Positions 37,001 to 51,379 of a DNA stretch of 64,000 bases are shown here, piece by piece (position 1 is the first letter of the stretch; every line of letters starts with the position of its first letter). This DNA comes from Pseudisothecium myosuroides (taxonomy: Eukaryota; Streptophyta; Bryopsida; Hypnales; Lembophyllaceae): contig OX637287.1 of NCBI GenBank assembly GCA_951799445.1, positions 5,642,001 to 5,706,000 on the forward strand, given 5' to 3'. Made by a program: the position numbers and the translations under genes. The notes below the pieces were generated by a model. That model was not told the DNA's origin and did no database searches. It saw only the letters and a list, made by a program, of their open reading frames with translations.

Positions 37001-37766
37001 TTTAAAGTTTCCCCAAAAGTATCTTGAAACCGTATCCATGCTTAACTTTGGTTGGCGGGTGATGATTATTTTAGATTTCCGTGTCATAATCTAGGGAGCT
37101 TTACTAGAGTGCAGTTGGGGATGCCCTAGGAAGTTCTTCTCTGAAAATTCACCTAAAATAGATGCCTTAAGTCCCAATTTTTATTTTTTTAAATCCACAA
37201 TTTTCAATTGATAATACTGAAAAAATCTTTTTTCTAGCAAAAGGTGCCTCCAACTATGCTGAATTGCTTAAACTTACATGAATAAATGCTTCCAACTTAA
37301 AGTAGAAGCACCTAAATGTGACACTTATTCAAGATTTGTAGATCTTGAGGATAGCTACAGAATAAAATGATATGCACTTGTTAGGAAATGGTTTGGCAAA
37401 CCAACAAAATTGGTTTTGTATTTTTCTAAGCTTGTACAAATACAATACAAATTTTTGAAAACAACATTGTAAATGCACCTATTGTGAAAACTAAACTAAC
37501 ACCAAAATGGGCTTGAAAACACACAATAGTGATACATTCTAAGCTTGGATCATGCACAAGTGATTGACCAACACGAGAACCTGTGACAACCTCTTGGAAC
37601 CCCACCTGTCTACTTTGGGTCTCCAAGTGTCTACTTTGGGTCCACTTGCTTGTGGATTTAGGTCGTTTTCTAGATGTCCGTAAATGACTCGTGTCACATT
37701 TAAGTGCTTCTACCTATGAAATCGAACAACTGAAGCACAGAGAGCAAATCGGAATTTCTGATAGTT
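34099..37766. other. AT-rich intergenic DNA, no gene seen
   Basis: No coding sequence is supported on either strand. Around 34140-34640 several short phrases recur inverted (GGCCAATT...; GGCCTTGAAAAG/GGCCCGGCCTC), suggesting a decayed element. A 17-base unit GAATTTTGAGCTTTTAT is tandemly doubled at about 34991-35030. Confidence 0.5.
36717..36890. repeat. Direct duplication, period about 105
   Basis: AATGGAAAAAAGTAAAAATG ... CTCTACAAGAATCAAT ... GGAGATTTTGAA occurs at about 36720 and again at about 36824 with small changes. Confidence 0.7.
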
Positions 37767-38451
37767 CAAAATTCAAATGAATAACTTACTGCCACCTCAT
37801 TGGCCCTGCGTGGCCGATCCCACAATTGAAGGACCACATTCTCACGTTCCCACACCTCAAGAGCACACATCCCCAAGCCCGCGGGAACCAGTTCGCACGG
37901 CCTCCGGTGACCGTGGCCGAGCTCCCTGCCTGCTCTTGCACCGCAGAATGATCGTTCGCACACTTCACCGTCTTCACCGAACCAAGCTCTACCTTACGCA
38001 ACATCGCCAATGCCACCTGATTCTCTTCCTCGCAGCCCCAATTTCACCGCAATCTGACTCCTTTCATCCACTCAAACCCTAAAATCTCTGTCTTTTCGTT
38101 CCAATCAAGCCCTTTCTCGCATTTTTCGGTGCGCAAATACTGCTGTTAAAGAGCTCCTAACGAATTCTACACCACTCCCTCATATCGATTCGAAACGGAG
38201 TTTCAACAGGCGGAATTAGAGACGCTGAATCGTGTGCTTCCTGTCAGTTCTGTCGATTTGGTGAAGATCCGCCGCGGGGTTAGGTGAAGGCGGTTTGGGG
38301 ATCGAGGTTCCGAATTGGGGATGGTTGATGGTTGAGTTATGGACAGAGGGAATGCGGAGTGGTTGGGGATATTAGGGTTTAGAGTTTTCTGGAAATTTAG
38401 AAATTAGTTGGGGTTTGGAGTTGTAGAGAGAGGGAGAACGTGACTGCCGCG
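37767..38451. other. NPC1 upstream region and 5' UTR
   Basis: GC-rich from 37790 to 38060, in contrast with the AT-rich DNA before it. ACTCAAACCCTAAAATCTCTG near 38068-38088 looks like a plant transcription-start region, so the leader would be about 370 bases if unspliced. On the minus strand an open frame (38016-37786) ends at a donor-like GCAGTAAGTT; a divergent first exon cannot be excluded, but it resembles nothing I know. Confidence 0.5.
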
Positions 38452-41400
38452 ATGGGGAAGGTCGGCTGGTGTGCGTGTGGTCTTCTTCTTCTTGTGCTGC
38501 TCATCCAGGTATGGCCATTGCAGGTCTAGTGGTTTCGAATTTTTCTATTGATTTTCACTATCAATCGGCACTCTGTGGTATTCGTTTTTTTCCCTTGAAG
38601 CAATGTTCTAGGAAAAAATTGAGTGGATTGTTTTTTTTGTATTTTAATTATTTTTTGCTTAACCCCTGATAGACCGAGGATTCTCGGTTTTAGAATGACC
38701 AATTTGATTGATCATACTGTGAAAAATAAAAAATTTAGATGGGGCGAAATTTTATGTCACCAGAATCAGTGAAGAAAATTGCATGTGGTGGTCAATAAAT
38801 CAGTAAATTTGAATAAAAGAAAATCTCCTTATGGAAGAATATGAGAACTAAATTGCTCTCCCTGGTTCTTTAGGGTTTAAGAGCGTAGCTTGATTAGACT
38901 TTCGCGCTTGTGGAATTGGGATGGGAGCAAGGTAGATTGGAGTGGCTGTTGAATGGACCTACATTGGATCGCAGATGTTTGTATTTTCAATGTTTCAGTT
39001 TTTTTTGTTAGCAGCGATAATTTGATAGAACTTCAGTTTCCCAATTTAAGCATGGGCGGGATTGATATGACTCATATTTCTCATAATTCAGTGTCTCTTA
39101 AGAGCTTGCTGAGTACAGAATATCAGGCTACATGCCGATTGAGTTATTAGGATATCCTGTAACCTGAATGCGTAATTTCGTATTCACTTAAGGGTTTAAC
39201 ACTACATCAAGTGAAGTGAAGTTTTCCTTGCTTTTTCCTGGAGGGATCTTTATACCACGTTGTTGATTCCACGTTATTCATCATGGTCGCTGATGATGGG
39301 CGGTAATGACCTGACAGGATTAATATTATACCTTTTGGCTTTTAAGGAAGGGTCTGAGATTTCATTAAACTCCTGGATGAAGGTCGCAAGATTAGAATCA
39401 CATGTGTTGAGTGTAAGGAAACGATTCAATGCAGAATTCGGGAAATGCGATGAAATTATTATGATTGTATAATCATATGGTTGGTTTTATTACAGGCTGC
39501 ATCTTCAGTGCGAGGATTTGCAACAGTAGTATCTACTCCAGAACGCCCACTTTTGTAAGTGAATATTATTAACTTGTTATTTCCTTGCATTCTTTTTTTT
39601 TCAAGTTCATTGTTTTGATTGTGAACTGATTCACTCATTCAAAGCTGTACAACTGTTTGGAATTATTTTACAGAGAATCGAGTAATGGAAAGAACACTTG
39701 TGCGATGTATGATCTGTGTGGGAGTCGACCAGATGGGAAAGAACTCAATTGCCCAGACCCCTCTCCTGCAGTCACGGTAAGACTCTCTGTTCGTCCTTTT
39801 GGGGTTGTGATTAAGTAACTAAAGAACAATTTAGAGTTGTACAGCTAAGGTGCTTTTTAGTGTCAGTTTCTGAAGGGATTGCAGAAAGTCGGTTGTAGAT
39901 TTCTTTTTGAGAAGTCATTTGATCTTCTGAAGTTTCTTGGCTTCACCTAAGATAGTTTTGTTCAGTATTTTCATCACACGAGACACTTACCGCATTTGGC
40001 AGAGTATTTGACAAATTTCTTTCTTTCTTCAGCCCGATGAAGCGTTTTCACTCAAGATTCAGAGTTTGTGTCCTACGCTCACTGGAGATGTGTGTTGTAC
40101 GGCATCTCAGTTTTCCCTCTTACGGGCTCAGGTTCAACAGGTCTGTCTCTTTCTTTATCATGTGGATTACATCTACACTCCTAGTCCCTGGAGATGTGTA
40201 TGTCTTGTTTTGTTCAAGATTAGCTATTGTGCTGTTTACGATCTTTTTAGTTTTGCTTATGTCTCGGGCGATGGCAGAGTCTTTCTACTTCTTCCAGATA
40301 TGTAGAAAGACCGCAAGCAAATACATTCATTCTTCATGCTCAATGCTTTGAGCAGATTTGGCTGCTCTTATGAGCGCCGCATCGTCAAGAGCTGATGAGG
40401 GGATAATGGCCATACTCAATGGGTACCCGTTGGTTGTTCACATTGACCTCTTTTTATGCTGATTTTGTATAGGCCAACCCTATCTTTCTTTGCAGGCTGT
40501 TCCTTTCCTTACTGGTTGTCCTGCATGCTTGCGGAATTTCTTAAACCTTTTTTGTGAGCTTGCTTGCTCCCCGGATCAAGGCCTCTTTATCAACGTAACC
40601 TCTATCAGCGAAGTGAGTCTAGTTCCTTATCTCCATTAGTTAACTTTAAACTTGTTTGCTTTTCGAAATCAATTCAGCTCGTGTTCCTTAATACAACCCG
40701 TCAAAGCCTCTGTTGTACTATCAATAGACAGTGGGTGGACAGGGTTTTGTTCACATATCATTCTGGATTGAATTAATCCACCATTGAAACTGATTTTAAT
40801 TTTCTATAGGCACAGAAGCAGACGAAAAGCACAGTTGCGGCCGTGGACTTCTTTGTGACTGAGGCATATGGGCAACGGCTTTATGACTCCTGCAAGGATG
40901 TTAAATTTGCTGCTATGAACACTCGTGCCATGGACTTTATTGGAGGGGGAGCGAGAAACTACACTGGTATGTTTCAACCCTTAAATTATATTTTGGAACT
41001 GTTTGGTTTGTGACTCTCTCCTTCTCCCTGATTGTATAGCTGAACAGCATGTTTTGGTGCATCCAGAATGGTTTACATTCATGGGTAGAGAAGCTGGCTC
41101 TTATGAGCCAGGCTCCCCTTTTGCGATCAATTTTCGAACGGATATCAAATTGGGCGATTCTGTAGAGCCCCTCAGTTCTCCTGTTGCTGCTTGCTCCGAT
41201 CCCTCCCTTGCTTGTTCATGTGGAGACTGTCCCGGGGCTAGTAGCTGTGCCGAGCCAAACCCGCCTGCCCCTCCTGAATTTAGAGGATGTTCTGTTCAAA
41301 TTGCTGGACGTCAGGTGCTTTTCAAACGGTTTCTATTGATGTATAGTATGCACGTTTAAACATCAGAATCTGATTGTTTTTAGTGATAATTATGATGACC

Positions 41401-44400
41401 TCGAGTGGACCTGTGAGTGCCGAGGTGCTGAAATTCACCCAATGTTTGTGATATCATTGTTTTTGATGCCATTATTTTTCATTAAGTGTGTGCATTTTCT
41501 GCTGGTTTTATCTTAGGCATTGTTGCGCATTTATGATTAACTCTGGAATGATATTCAGGTTGCTTGCTTGACCGTGACAATGCTCACACTGTACGCATGC
41601 CTTCTGTTCATCATCTTTGGCTGGTGGTGGACATTCCATGCACCGGAGGACGAAGATGGCGTGGAAGAACCCCTCTTACAAAATCGTGAAGACAATGAAT
41701 TAGAGCGACCCGATCCAGATGCTGAAATTCAGTCAGCTGAAGTACAGGTCTGTCTATTTTATTTCTTGTGCTTTCATCTTGATTTCAGGTCGTGTTTATC
41801 TTCTGGTGGTCCTCATGTGATTGCTGTTTGCAACTTTGCGTCTTTACTTGTCTAATATTTTGTTGAGAAATTTATCTACAGGAAAATGGAGTCACGTCTC
41901 TGCCCAAGGACCCAACAGGACCACCATTTATGGAGGCCTTCTTTTCCGAAAGATTCAGGTGCTCTGAAACTTTCTGGCCTCTGAGATCCTGTGTTTTGTT
42001 TCCGACTTATTTCCAGTCATAATTGTTTTGCGAAAGTTTGTAGACGTCTGACTACTATTTTCCAATTCCTAGGAGTGCTGCATCATGATGCGAAGTGTTT
42101 TATTATATGCAGATCGCATGGGGAGTGGGTTGCCCACAATGCGAAGAAGGTTTTGGCAGTAGCTATTGTAATAACAGTAATCTTGTGTCTTGGCTTGATC
42201 CGCCTCAATGTTGAGACACGCCCAGAGAAGGTTCTTGACGAGTTCACCTTAAAACTAAATTGGTGACAAGACATTGGTGTTTATTTGGGGAGAGTGTCAT
42301 TGTATAGTTAATCTCATAAATTTGGTGGAAATGTTTCTTTGCAGCTATGGGTTAGTCCTGGGAGTAAAGCTTTAGAGGAAAAAGAGTTCTTTGACAGTCA
42401 CTTAGCACCCTTCTATCGCATTGAGCAGGTATGTCGCTTGCTCACAGTTTTTGCACCATTATTTTTCAATCTTGTTTCTAACATCATATAGATTCAGGTT
42501 TCAACGTACAGAAGTTGCCTTCTTACAGGCATTTGTATTCAGAACTCTTCTTGGCTACTATGTGAAGTTCATCTGCAGTTATAGATTGTTTTATTTTATG
42601 GAGCGGGCTGACTGCTGGAGACTGTTTCTATTCCACTCTGGTTCTTCGAAGGCGTAATCTGATATTTCTTGTGTGCAGCTCATTCTAGCAACCGTTCCAG
42701 CTCATAAGCATTTGCCTGCACCAAGTATTGTGACGGATGAAAATTTGCAGCTTCTTTTTGATATTCAAGACAAGGTACAATACAGACAGTTATTGCCAAT
42801 TTTCTGTTGCTCTCGTTCTGTAAGCATGTCTTCTTTATTCGCTAATAAGGCTCAAGCTTTCAATACCTTGATCCTGGTTTTTTGGAAGCTTCAAATTCAA
42901 TGCCCAATTTATGGGCTAGCAAATCTTAGAGTTCCTCGGGGTGCAGTCAGTCATCTGTATTTGACTTTTTGTCTTGCTCAGATGGATACATGGCCAGAAG
43001 GTTGCAGGCTGTGGTTGAGTCGGAGTATTTAATGCCCTGCTTGATTGTTTATTTTCATCGCGAAGTTTTCTATAAATTCTTTGATGTTCTTGTTTCATGT
43101 CCTTTTTTGCAGGTTGATAGTGTGCGAGGAAACCTCTCTGGAAAATTGATCTCTCTTCAGGATATCTGTCTGAAACCTTTAGGAACACCATGCGCTACTC
43201 AAAGCATTCTGCAGGTCTGGATCCCTCAATTCAGTTTCAGTTTTAGGAGGCAATTTTTACTCCTATTGTGCACGTTTTCTTTGTATTCTTGAAATATAAT
43301 GCATTTGTCCCGCTGCTGTATGCGCAGTACTTCAAAATGGATCCTGACTTATTTGAGGATTACGAGGGTGCCTCCCATGCAGAGTTTTGTTTTGAGGTAG
43401 CACTCATACAATCTCTTCATTGACTTTTATTACTTAGTTTTGTCCTTCGATGCAAGATATAGGATCCATATTGCTTCAATACATCTCTCAAATATATTGA
43501 TGATTAATTATCAGAAGCTCATATTCACCATGTCTGGTTGATTTGACAGCACTATTCGTCGTCAGAAGCCTGTCTTAGTGCTTTTGGTGGACCAGTGGAT
43601 CCTACTACTATTTTGGGCGGTTTTTCAGGGAGCAACTATACCCAGGTGATTTCTTTAATTCTGACCTTGTGGTATACGCTTGATTTGGTATTACTTTAAT
43701 TAGTAAATAATCAGTTTGATCAAACTGTTTGTTGAATGGAACGAAATCTACAGATTGATGGTCTAATGCGTACTTTATTCAATTATTATTCCACCACTCC
43801 AAGGCTGAGTGTGTCTCTGTCTTGTGGTGAAACAGGCGACGGCTTTGGTGGTAACGTACCCAGTTGTCAATGCAATTTCAGAGGACGGTAATGCTGCTGC
43901 GGTAGCCTGGGAACAGGAATTCATTCGGCTTGTGAAGGTATTTGAATTCACTATTGAAGAAATTTTCTGTGTATTGATCAATTGTATGCTTTGGAATTGG
44001 TATTATTTATCTTGTTCATATTTGAATTTAAATGTGGTTATTTTATTCAGTGTTTCTATTCTTTGCTTCTTTATTCACAATCTTTATTTTTCGTTTTTAA
44101 TGCGAGATCTCGTTTGATTGGGTTGTCTTGGATTTGTATCTTTTCCTACTTGGACGCAAGCTTTGAGAGGGCTGACAAATATTCTGGTTTTACAGGAGGA
44201 GCTTGTGGCAATGGCAGTGGCAGGCAACTTAACACTTTCTTATTCTTCTGAAAGTTCAATTGAGACAGAGTTGCAAAGAGAAAGTACTGCTGATGTTTGG
44301 ACAATTGCAGTAAGTTACGACTGCCCATTTTCTCCTTGTTTGAATCTCTGCAAGTTTGTGCACTTCCTGAGGCTTGACTACTTCCTACATGTAAGAAAAA

Positions 44401-47400
44401 AATTATGTTTTTCGAGTACTGCATGTTACTTTCAGAGTGGTTGATACAGATCGTATGCCCTAGATTTGTAGCACATATACCTTTCATTACCTCACGGTAA
44501 TATTGCATAATTGAAACAGTACTAAATCGCTGAATTCTCTTGGCATGATGGCCGTAGATGTTTCTCTATAAGTGGCGTTTCTGCTGTGTAAGTAAGTATT
44601 AAAATGAGAATCTAATTCCTTGTGTGTACACATGGTTTGCAGATAAGCTATCTCGTAATGTTTGTTTACATCGCCATCACATTGGGAGATTACACCCCCT
44701 CTGTTGCCCCATTTTATGTGACTTCTAAGGTAAATGTACTTTTAGCTCCTTTAGAGTTACTTTAATATATATCTTTCTGCGCTTGTTGTTAGAAGATATC
44801 TTAGGTCTGAAATCTGATCTGGAAATAAAGTAGGATTGTGGTATTTTTTCGTTCTCTGGTGTTAGAGAAATTATGTTCTCTAGATCCTGCTGGTCACATT
44901 ATTATAAATTTCGGCGTCTTCTCTTTTCGTCAGGTCCTTGTTAAATCGTTTGACCAAGGTGATCTGTGGCGCATATAAGAGTGTAATTCATATAATGGAC
45001 CAACTCTTCGGCAATACGAGTCTGAGTGGTATTCTTGTCGACTAGAGCAGGTAACCGTTGGGTTTTTTAACTGTTTGTTTCTAAGCCTGCAGGTGCTACT
45101 TGGATTATCAGGAGTACTCATTGTTGCTGTTTCAGTTCTTGGATCCATGGGTCTTTGCAGCGCCTTTGGAGTGAAGTCAACACTCATTATCGTAGAAGTT
45201 ATTCCGTTTCTTGTGCTTGCGGTATGTGACTACTACTTCTTCCGTTCTTGGCTTTCACGTATGTACGTGTAAAATCATAGTCTTCCTTTGGGATGGTTTT
45301 GGAAGAAGAAAAGCTTCTTAGCTGTGTGATGTTTGAGAGAAGCGTAAGGCTTTCGAACATTCTAGGATTTAATTCGTTTTGCAATTCAGTGCAGTGCGTA
45401 CCGTGTGACATTAATGGTACACTTAAAATTCGTTTCCTATGCTTGCAGGTTGGCGTGGACAACATGTGCATTTTAGTAAATGCATTGAAACGCCAAGATC
45501 TAAACTTACATCTAGAGGCTCGGGTAGGACTTGCACTAGCGGAAGTGGGTCCTTCTATCACACTTGCCAGCTTAGCTGAGGTTCTGTGTTTCACTGTGGG
45601 CTCATTCACGCCTATGCCTGCTTGCAGAGTCTTTTCCCTCTTTGCAGGTATTCCAAATATCTTTTTCATCTCCCACAGTTGTATCGTAATTAGTAGTCGT
45701 TGCGTACTTTAGAGTTCTCTGCCGTCAGATTCTTTTATGCTGTTTGTATGCAGTAGAGGTACGATCTCGACAATATATGCAAATTGGTGCCGGTAGTTGG
45801 CCTACCTAGCATAACTGAAGTGGTCCTAAATATTTATATGTTGCTGTGTAGCATGTTGTGCGTTCTTGTCACTGATAGAAATCTGGCTATGAACTGCAGC
45901 GGTAGCGGTGTTGCTGGATTTCCTGCTTCAAATCACGGCCTTCGTGGCTCTCCTCACTCTTGACTTCCGCAGGAGTGAAAGCGGTCATGTGGATTGCATT
46001 CCTTGTCTTTCTGTTGAGGCAGAGGAAATTGATGACGTCCCTTATGGTATCAATCTGTGGCTATTGCGCAGCTAATCAGAACAGAGAAGAGTTATTTTTC
46101 CTTAGAGTCTGGTAGTTTTACTGATCATCATAAGAACCAACTGTTGAGAAATGCTGAAGCCCTCATGTCTAAGAATGACATCGTTTTACTATGAAGTGTG
46201 ATGTATGTCTTGATGAATAGTTGAAACAATGCTGAGAATGTAATGATTCTGTTCATCAAAATCAGGAAGAAGGCAACAGCGTGAGCCTGGCTTACTTATC
46301 CGTTACATGAAGGTACGTTGTTCGTTAATGCATAATTCTTAGCTATTTGGTATTTGCTCTTCTTGGTTCCCTAACAGTCTGAAAACTTATAGCTTTTTCC
46401 TTTATGTTATGCATGCAAGTTTTTCAGGATTACTGCAACTGAGTATGTGTGGTCTTAGATTTTTAATGAGATCTCTTATTTTTTCTGGAGTTTTTATTTA
46501 CGGGACTTATGTTGTAATCTGCAGAATTATCATGCTCCATTCTTGAGAATTCCGGCTGTGAAAGCTTTTGTGGTGGCAGCCTTCTTTGGCTTGCTTTTCA
46601 CCAGTATTGTAAGCTGCCGCGCCCATTAATGTGTTCTAGGTAGGGAAGTGATGTCAATGGTTTAACGTGTATTATGGAAAGGCACCTTTTGAGATTCAAT
46701 TTTGCTCTCCCTCCAGGCTATTATACCAAATATCTCCGTCGGTCTGGATCAAAAGATTGTTTTGCCACGTGATTCCTACCTCCAGGTGGGTCCACATTCA
46801 CCACTCCTTTCCATCGTTTCTCTCATATTAGTTTTCTTGGTGCCATGAACATCTAGTCGAAAATTAATAGTACAACACTATCTGGTTCAGATCTTCGAAT
46901 TATATTTTGTTAAAATGGCTTCATTTATTCATCTCCTTGATTTACAATTATTGTTTTACAGGGTTACTTTGACAATATAACTGAATATCTTCGGGTTGGA
47001 CCACCTGTATACTTTGTTGTTAAGGACTACAACTACAGGTTTTTGGAATTCTCTTTCATATGTATCAATGTTGCTTTATTTCTGAATTTCTCTAATTATA
47101 ATTTTGGAAGTACTACCATGCGAGATTATGGAATTTGATTAGTTGTTTAGGGAAGAGTAGATGACAAGATTTATGAAGTGATTTACTAGAATCCATGTGT
47201 GAGCGCCTCTTATACGTCTCTCGGCTTGTTGCAGCATTTCGAGCAACCAGACCAATAAGTTGTGCTCCATCAGCCAGTGTAATACGAACTCCTTGCTTAA
47301 TGAGGTAAGCGTGTCAATTTTGATGAATGAAATCAAACGTTGAGGTGTTGGACTATTGTGGTGCAGTAACATTATATCGCTATTTTGTAGTTAGGCACGG

Positions 47401-50400
47401 ACATGTTTCTGCTGTGTGTTTACTACTGGTAACGTTGAATTGTTTAATGTTTACAGATCTCAAGAGCTGCCTTGTCACCTGAAACTAGTTTTATTTCTCG
47501 ACCAGCTGCATCGTGGCTAGATGATTTCCTGGTATGGTTGTCGCCCAACGCCTTCGGTTGCTGCCGACAGTTTCCAGAAGGAAACTATTGCCCACCGGAC
47601 GATCAGGTACTCACTTCGAACAAGTGGGAATCTAACTTACAGTTATCATAAAATTATCAAGCATGTGTGTTTTACGTGTGTTTCTGCGCTGAACTGTCGA
47701 TGGTTCAAGTGGGGCATACACCCAGTTGAAGAGTCTCATATTTGGAGGTTTTGTTTTGTATCTTAGCCACGTAGTCATATCTAGTATCAGGTTGTATGTT
47801 CCTATGTTAACTCTGAGGTCGTACCTGCAGCCCCCATGCTGTCCTGACGGCGAGGAATGTGGACTAAGCGACACGTGTAGTGAATGCACAACGGTATTTC
47901 AGCCAACTTTGTCTTTGTCCTGGACTGTCTTCAAATTGGCCCCTTTTCAAGTTCTTAATTTTCCAGTTTAGAGTGTCTCATGCCCTGAGCGGATATAGCT
48001 TAGCGCTAATTTCTCTTCATTAACTTTGTTTGGCATTCCTACAATGACTCTCGGGGAACTGAACTTTGTGCTGTCAATATGGCACTGCTGAGGCCTACAA
48101 CTAATTCTTTGTTGACACACTTGTTAGAATGAGCATTGCTGACAATAAGCTCTGTACAGTGTTTCTTACAATCGGATTTACTGGAAGGAAGACCATCATC
48201 TGAACAATTCCAGAGTAAACTGCCATGGTTTCTGGCTGCTCTTCCTTCTGCAGACTGTGCCAAGGGTGGCCATGGAGCGTATACAACCAGCCTTGACCTT
48301 ACGGGTACTCTTTCCAATGATACTTTTGCCACTAAAATTTCAGCTCTAGAATTGATGATACCGATGAATGAATCTGCAATGAAACAGAGCCTTTAGTATC
48401 GCATATTTCAACCATCTTGAATCTCTGGGGATCGGGAAATTATTCCGCAATTTGCGAGTCCCAATGCGACTAACCTTCCTAATGAGATACAGTATTCCCA
48501 GGAGGTTTCTGAACATGGAATTTAACCCATTTGGCGGTTGCTTCAGGGTATGAAAACGGAATAATAAAGGCATCAGAATTTCGTTCGTATCATACGCCTT
48601 TGAATAAGCAGGTATGCTACGCGGTTTTGCCCTTACTCTGTATGGACATTTGTTGCATGCATCTTCTTGAAATTATTCTCAAGCTGTAAATCCTGATGCC
48701 TGAAAGCATATTGTATGGCAGTAAGTCTGAAATTCATCTTTGTTGGTTTTCTGACAGAGCGACTTCATTGATGCACTTCAAGCAGCAAAGGACTTTACCA
48801 GCAGAGTATCTAAATCTTTAAATGTGCGTTATCATAAATGCACCCCAATACCTCTCTGTTTCAATTTATCATGTTTGCGTTTGTCTGAACTTAAATCCTT
48901 GCTGAAAGAAATTCAAGCACATCCAGTGTCGTTGTTGCCTCAGTCGTGTGGTTGGTGTTGCAGATTGAGGTGTTTCCATACTCAGTATTCTACATATTTT
49001 TCGAGCAATATCTGGACATATGGCACACTACAATAGTCAGCCTCTCCCTTGCTTTAGGTAAGTTAACGGGCTGCCCCTCTAAGGAACACTATCCAGTTAT
49101 TGCGACCTATGTTAATGCTGCCTTTATCCAAGTCAATTTCATTTTTCAACTAACTCTTGTTGTATTCAAGAATTCAAGTTGGCTTGACTGAAATCGGGTG
49201 CTCCAGTTGTACAGCAATTTATCGTCTTCTCATGCTTGCTGTTGTTTATATTTGTTCCGCAGCGGCTGTTTTCTTCGTCTGCCTGTTAGTTACCACAAGG
49301 TTAGTAACTCGAATGTACTGTTTGCAGTTAGAATTTATTTCCGTCACAAGCAACGTTATGCCAAATGAATGTTAAATGGAGTTCACCGTACTAGTATTGC
49401 TAATGATTACGCGTATGTATTGCAGCATCTCAACGGCTACAACTATCGTATTTGTTATTGCAATGATTATTGTTGATCTGATGGTAAGTTAAATGCTCAT
49501 CACGATTCTTCGTCCGCCTCCATTATGGTCGTTATGCACATCCTCGTACAGAGTACAGACTCTGCGAGTGAATTTTGATCTCGTCTCGTACAAGAATGCC
49601 CTGCAACTTGTAGGAAGTGACTTTATTTGACGCTGGACGTTATAGTGTTGAGGTATTAATGTTGCCTTCTTTGATTTGCTTGTGATTGTTGTTTTGATCG
49701 ATCTACAGGGTCTCATGGTGGTGTGGGATATACAACTTAATGCCGTGTCTGTCGTGAACCTGGTCATGGCCATTGGTATTGCTGTTGAGTTCTGTGTTCA
49801 TGTCACTCACGCCTTCACCGTAAGCAACTTCTTTTCTTTCTATCTTTCTTTCTTTCTGAAATTGCATGCAACGATTGACATTTTATTCTATTTGTAAGAT
49901 CACAAACCGGATGCCAACTTTTTTAGATGCAGATTCGGTCAATTGAGTGAACTGTCTTTCGTGCAGACGAGCACAGGATACAAGGGAGAGAGAGCAAGCA
50001 AGGCTCTTGTCGTGATGGGAGCGTCAGTCTTCAGGTACTAATATTCTCAATGACACTGACATCAATGTGAATTTCACGTCTGTCCAAATGTGCTTTAGTG
50101 GCGTAGAATTTCTAGTCGCTTGCTTTGCTAATGGTGGTTATTCCAATGTCTGCAGTGGGATCACTCTCACTAAATTTGCTGGCGTTTTGGTGCTCTATTT
50201 CTCGCGGTCTGAGATTTTTGAGGTTAGTCACCATTCACGTCCTTTATAACACTTCCGCCAGAGCCCTGCTGGTTAGGTCCCCTGCCTCATTATACATTCT
50301 GATAGATTTATTTGAATTGATTTCAAATCATCCTTCCCGGAGCTACTCTCTCCAGTGTAACCTGTCCTGGCCTTTACTATTGTACGCTTTTGCTGAAAAT

Positions 50401-50795
50401 TGTTTCCTTAGCGTTCCAAGTATCAAAAAATGAAATAGCTGTATACTTCCGCCTTTCCTATATGTAGATAAACACTAATAATGTCTAGCCAAAAGTATGA
50501 AAGTTTATGTAAATTAGAACGAAGAGATTGATTAAGTTCAGAGCATCATTCTGTAATCTTTCAGGTGTACTATTTCCGGATGTACTTCGGGCTGGTGATA
50601 CTGGGCGCTCTGCATGGACTCGTCTTCTTGCCGGTGTGGTTGAGCTTGGCTGGGCCCAAGGCTTTGGTGAAACCAGGATATGTGGTGAACGGGGAGCCTT
50701 TCTATGACGACGATGAGCTTGACCACCATTTCAGCTTGAGAGCAGAGATTGTGAGGGACGAGTCGCCCATTTCTTCTCCTCCTGCAAGGGATTGA
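38452..50795 (+). CDS. NPC1: NPC1-like intracellular sterol/lipid transporter
   Basis: 38 coding exons, 3960 bases, 1319 aa: 38452-38508, 39496-39554, 39674-39776, 40033-40140, 40496-40612, 40810-40966, 41067-41314, 41559-41747, 41882-41958, 42113-42230, 42345-42428, 42679-42774, 43113-43214, 43328-43396, 43550-43645, 43836-43937, 44196-44309, 44643-44729, 45093-45221, 45449-45647, 45900-46046, 46266-46312, 46525-46608, 46717-46785, 46962-47038, 47235-47304, 47457-47606, 47831-47893, 48160-48304, 48547-48611, 48758-48823, 48964-49057, 49263-49299, 49426-49483, 49709-49819, 49967-50034, 50156-50222, 50565-50795. NPC1 moves sterols/lipids across late endosomal or vacuolar membranes. Seen: signal peptide (1-20); Cys-rich N-domain ([34 protein letters not shown]); [11 protein letters not shown]; the sterol-sensing domain, about 633-790 ([32 protein letters not shown]); [22 protein letters not shown]. 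Length and order fit plant NPC1; it looks intact. Confidence 0.97.
38663..38876. repeat. Possible TTAA-flanked MITE in NPC1 intron 1
   Basis: TTAA at 38659-38662 and 38877-38880. Termini are CCCCTGATAGACCGAGG and (right, read inward) ACCCTAAAGAACCAGGG. They match only partly and the interior is not shared with other copies I can see, so this is tentative. Confidence 0.4.
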
Positions 50796-51379
50796 GTGAT
50801 CCACCTGTCGACTTTAGTTCATTTGTAAATAACAACTCTTGCGTTTCAGGCGGAATGCAAAGCATGAGTAGTTATTCTTACTATTGATGTTTCAAACCTA
50901 GAGTATATATTTATTAGTTATAATAGAGTTATCCTTGAATTGCTGACCCTCTGTATGGATCGGTCTGAATTTGTCCAACAAATTGACCCGGATTGAATCT
51001 GTGGGCGCTGGAAAGCCTTTTTTGTATTGTTTTTGAATATAGGGTTGACAACTGTAAGAGTTAGAAGGATAAGTAAAATGTTTTGGTGACCATTAGGAGA
51101 TTAGTGTTGAGTTTACTCTGTATCTTATTCCCTGTTCCGTTTATTATTTTTATCTGGAAACGACACGAAGTAAGTTTTTCGATGTATGTGTACAATGTGG
51201 ATACAATACAACTTGGTCATTTGTGTCACGTCTCCCCATGTACTATGTTTATATTAGTTATAATAGAAATATTTGTTTAAAAAAAAACAAGAGCAGTCAT
51301 TGGAGGTCAAACTGCTTTGCAAGACCTCCCCTTTTCACACAAAATTTCAAGTATGAACATCTGCACATCTTTCTTACAT
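50796..51379. other. NPC1 3' UTR and following spacer
   Basis: No gene. The phrase TTAGTTATAATAGA occurs at about 50915 and again at 51255. The NPC1 transcript most likely ends within the first few hundred bases. Confidence 0.5.

Noticed and set aside
41043..41066. Use of the earlier AG at 41042 as acceptor for NPC1 exon 7
   Set aside because: It keeps frame but inserts residues AEQHVLVHP before the conserved EWFTFMG block; the acceptor at 41066 restores family spacing.
45199..45669. 156-codon minus-strand frame opposite NPC1 exon 20
   Set aside because: Antisense shadow of the sterol-sensing domain exon.
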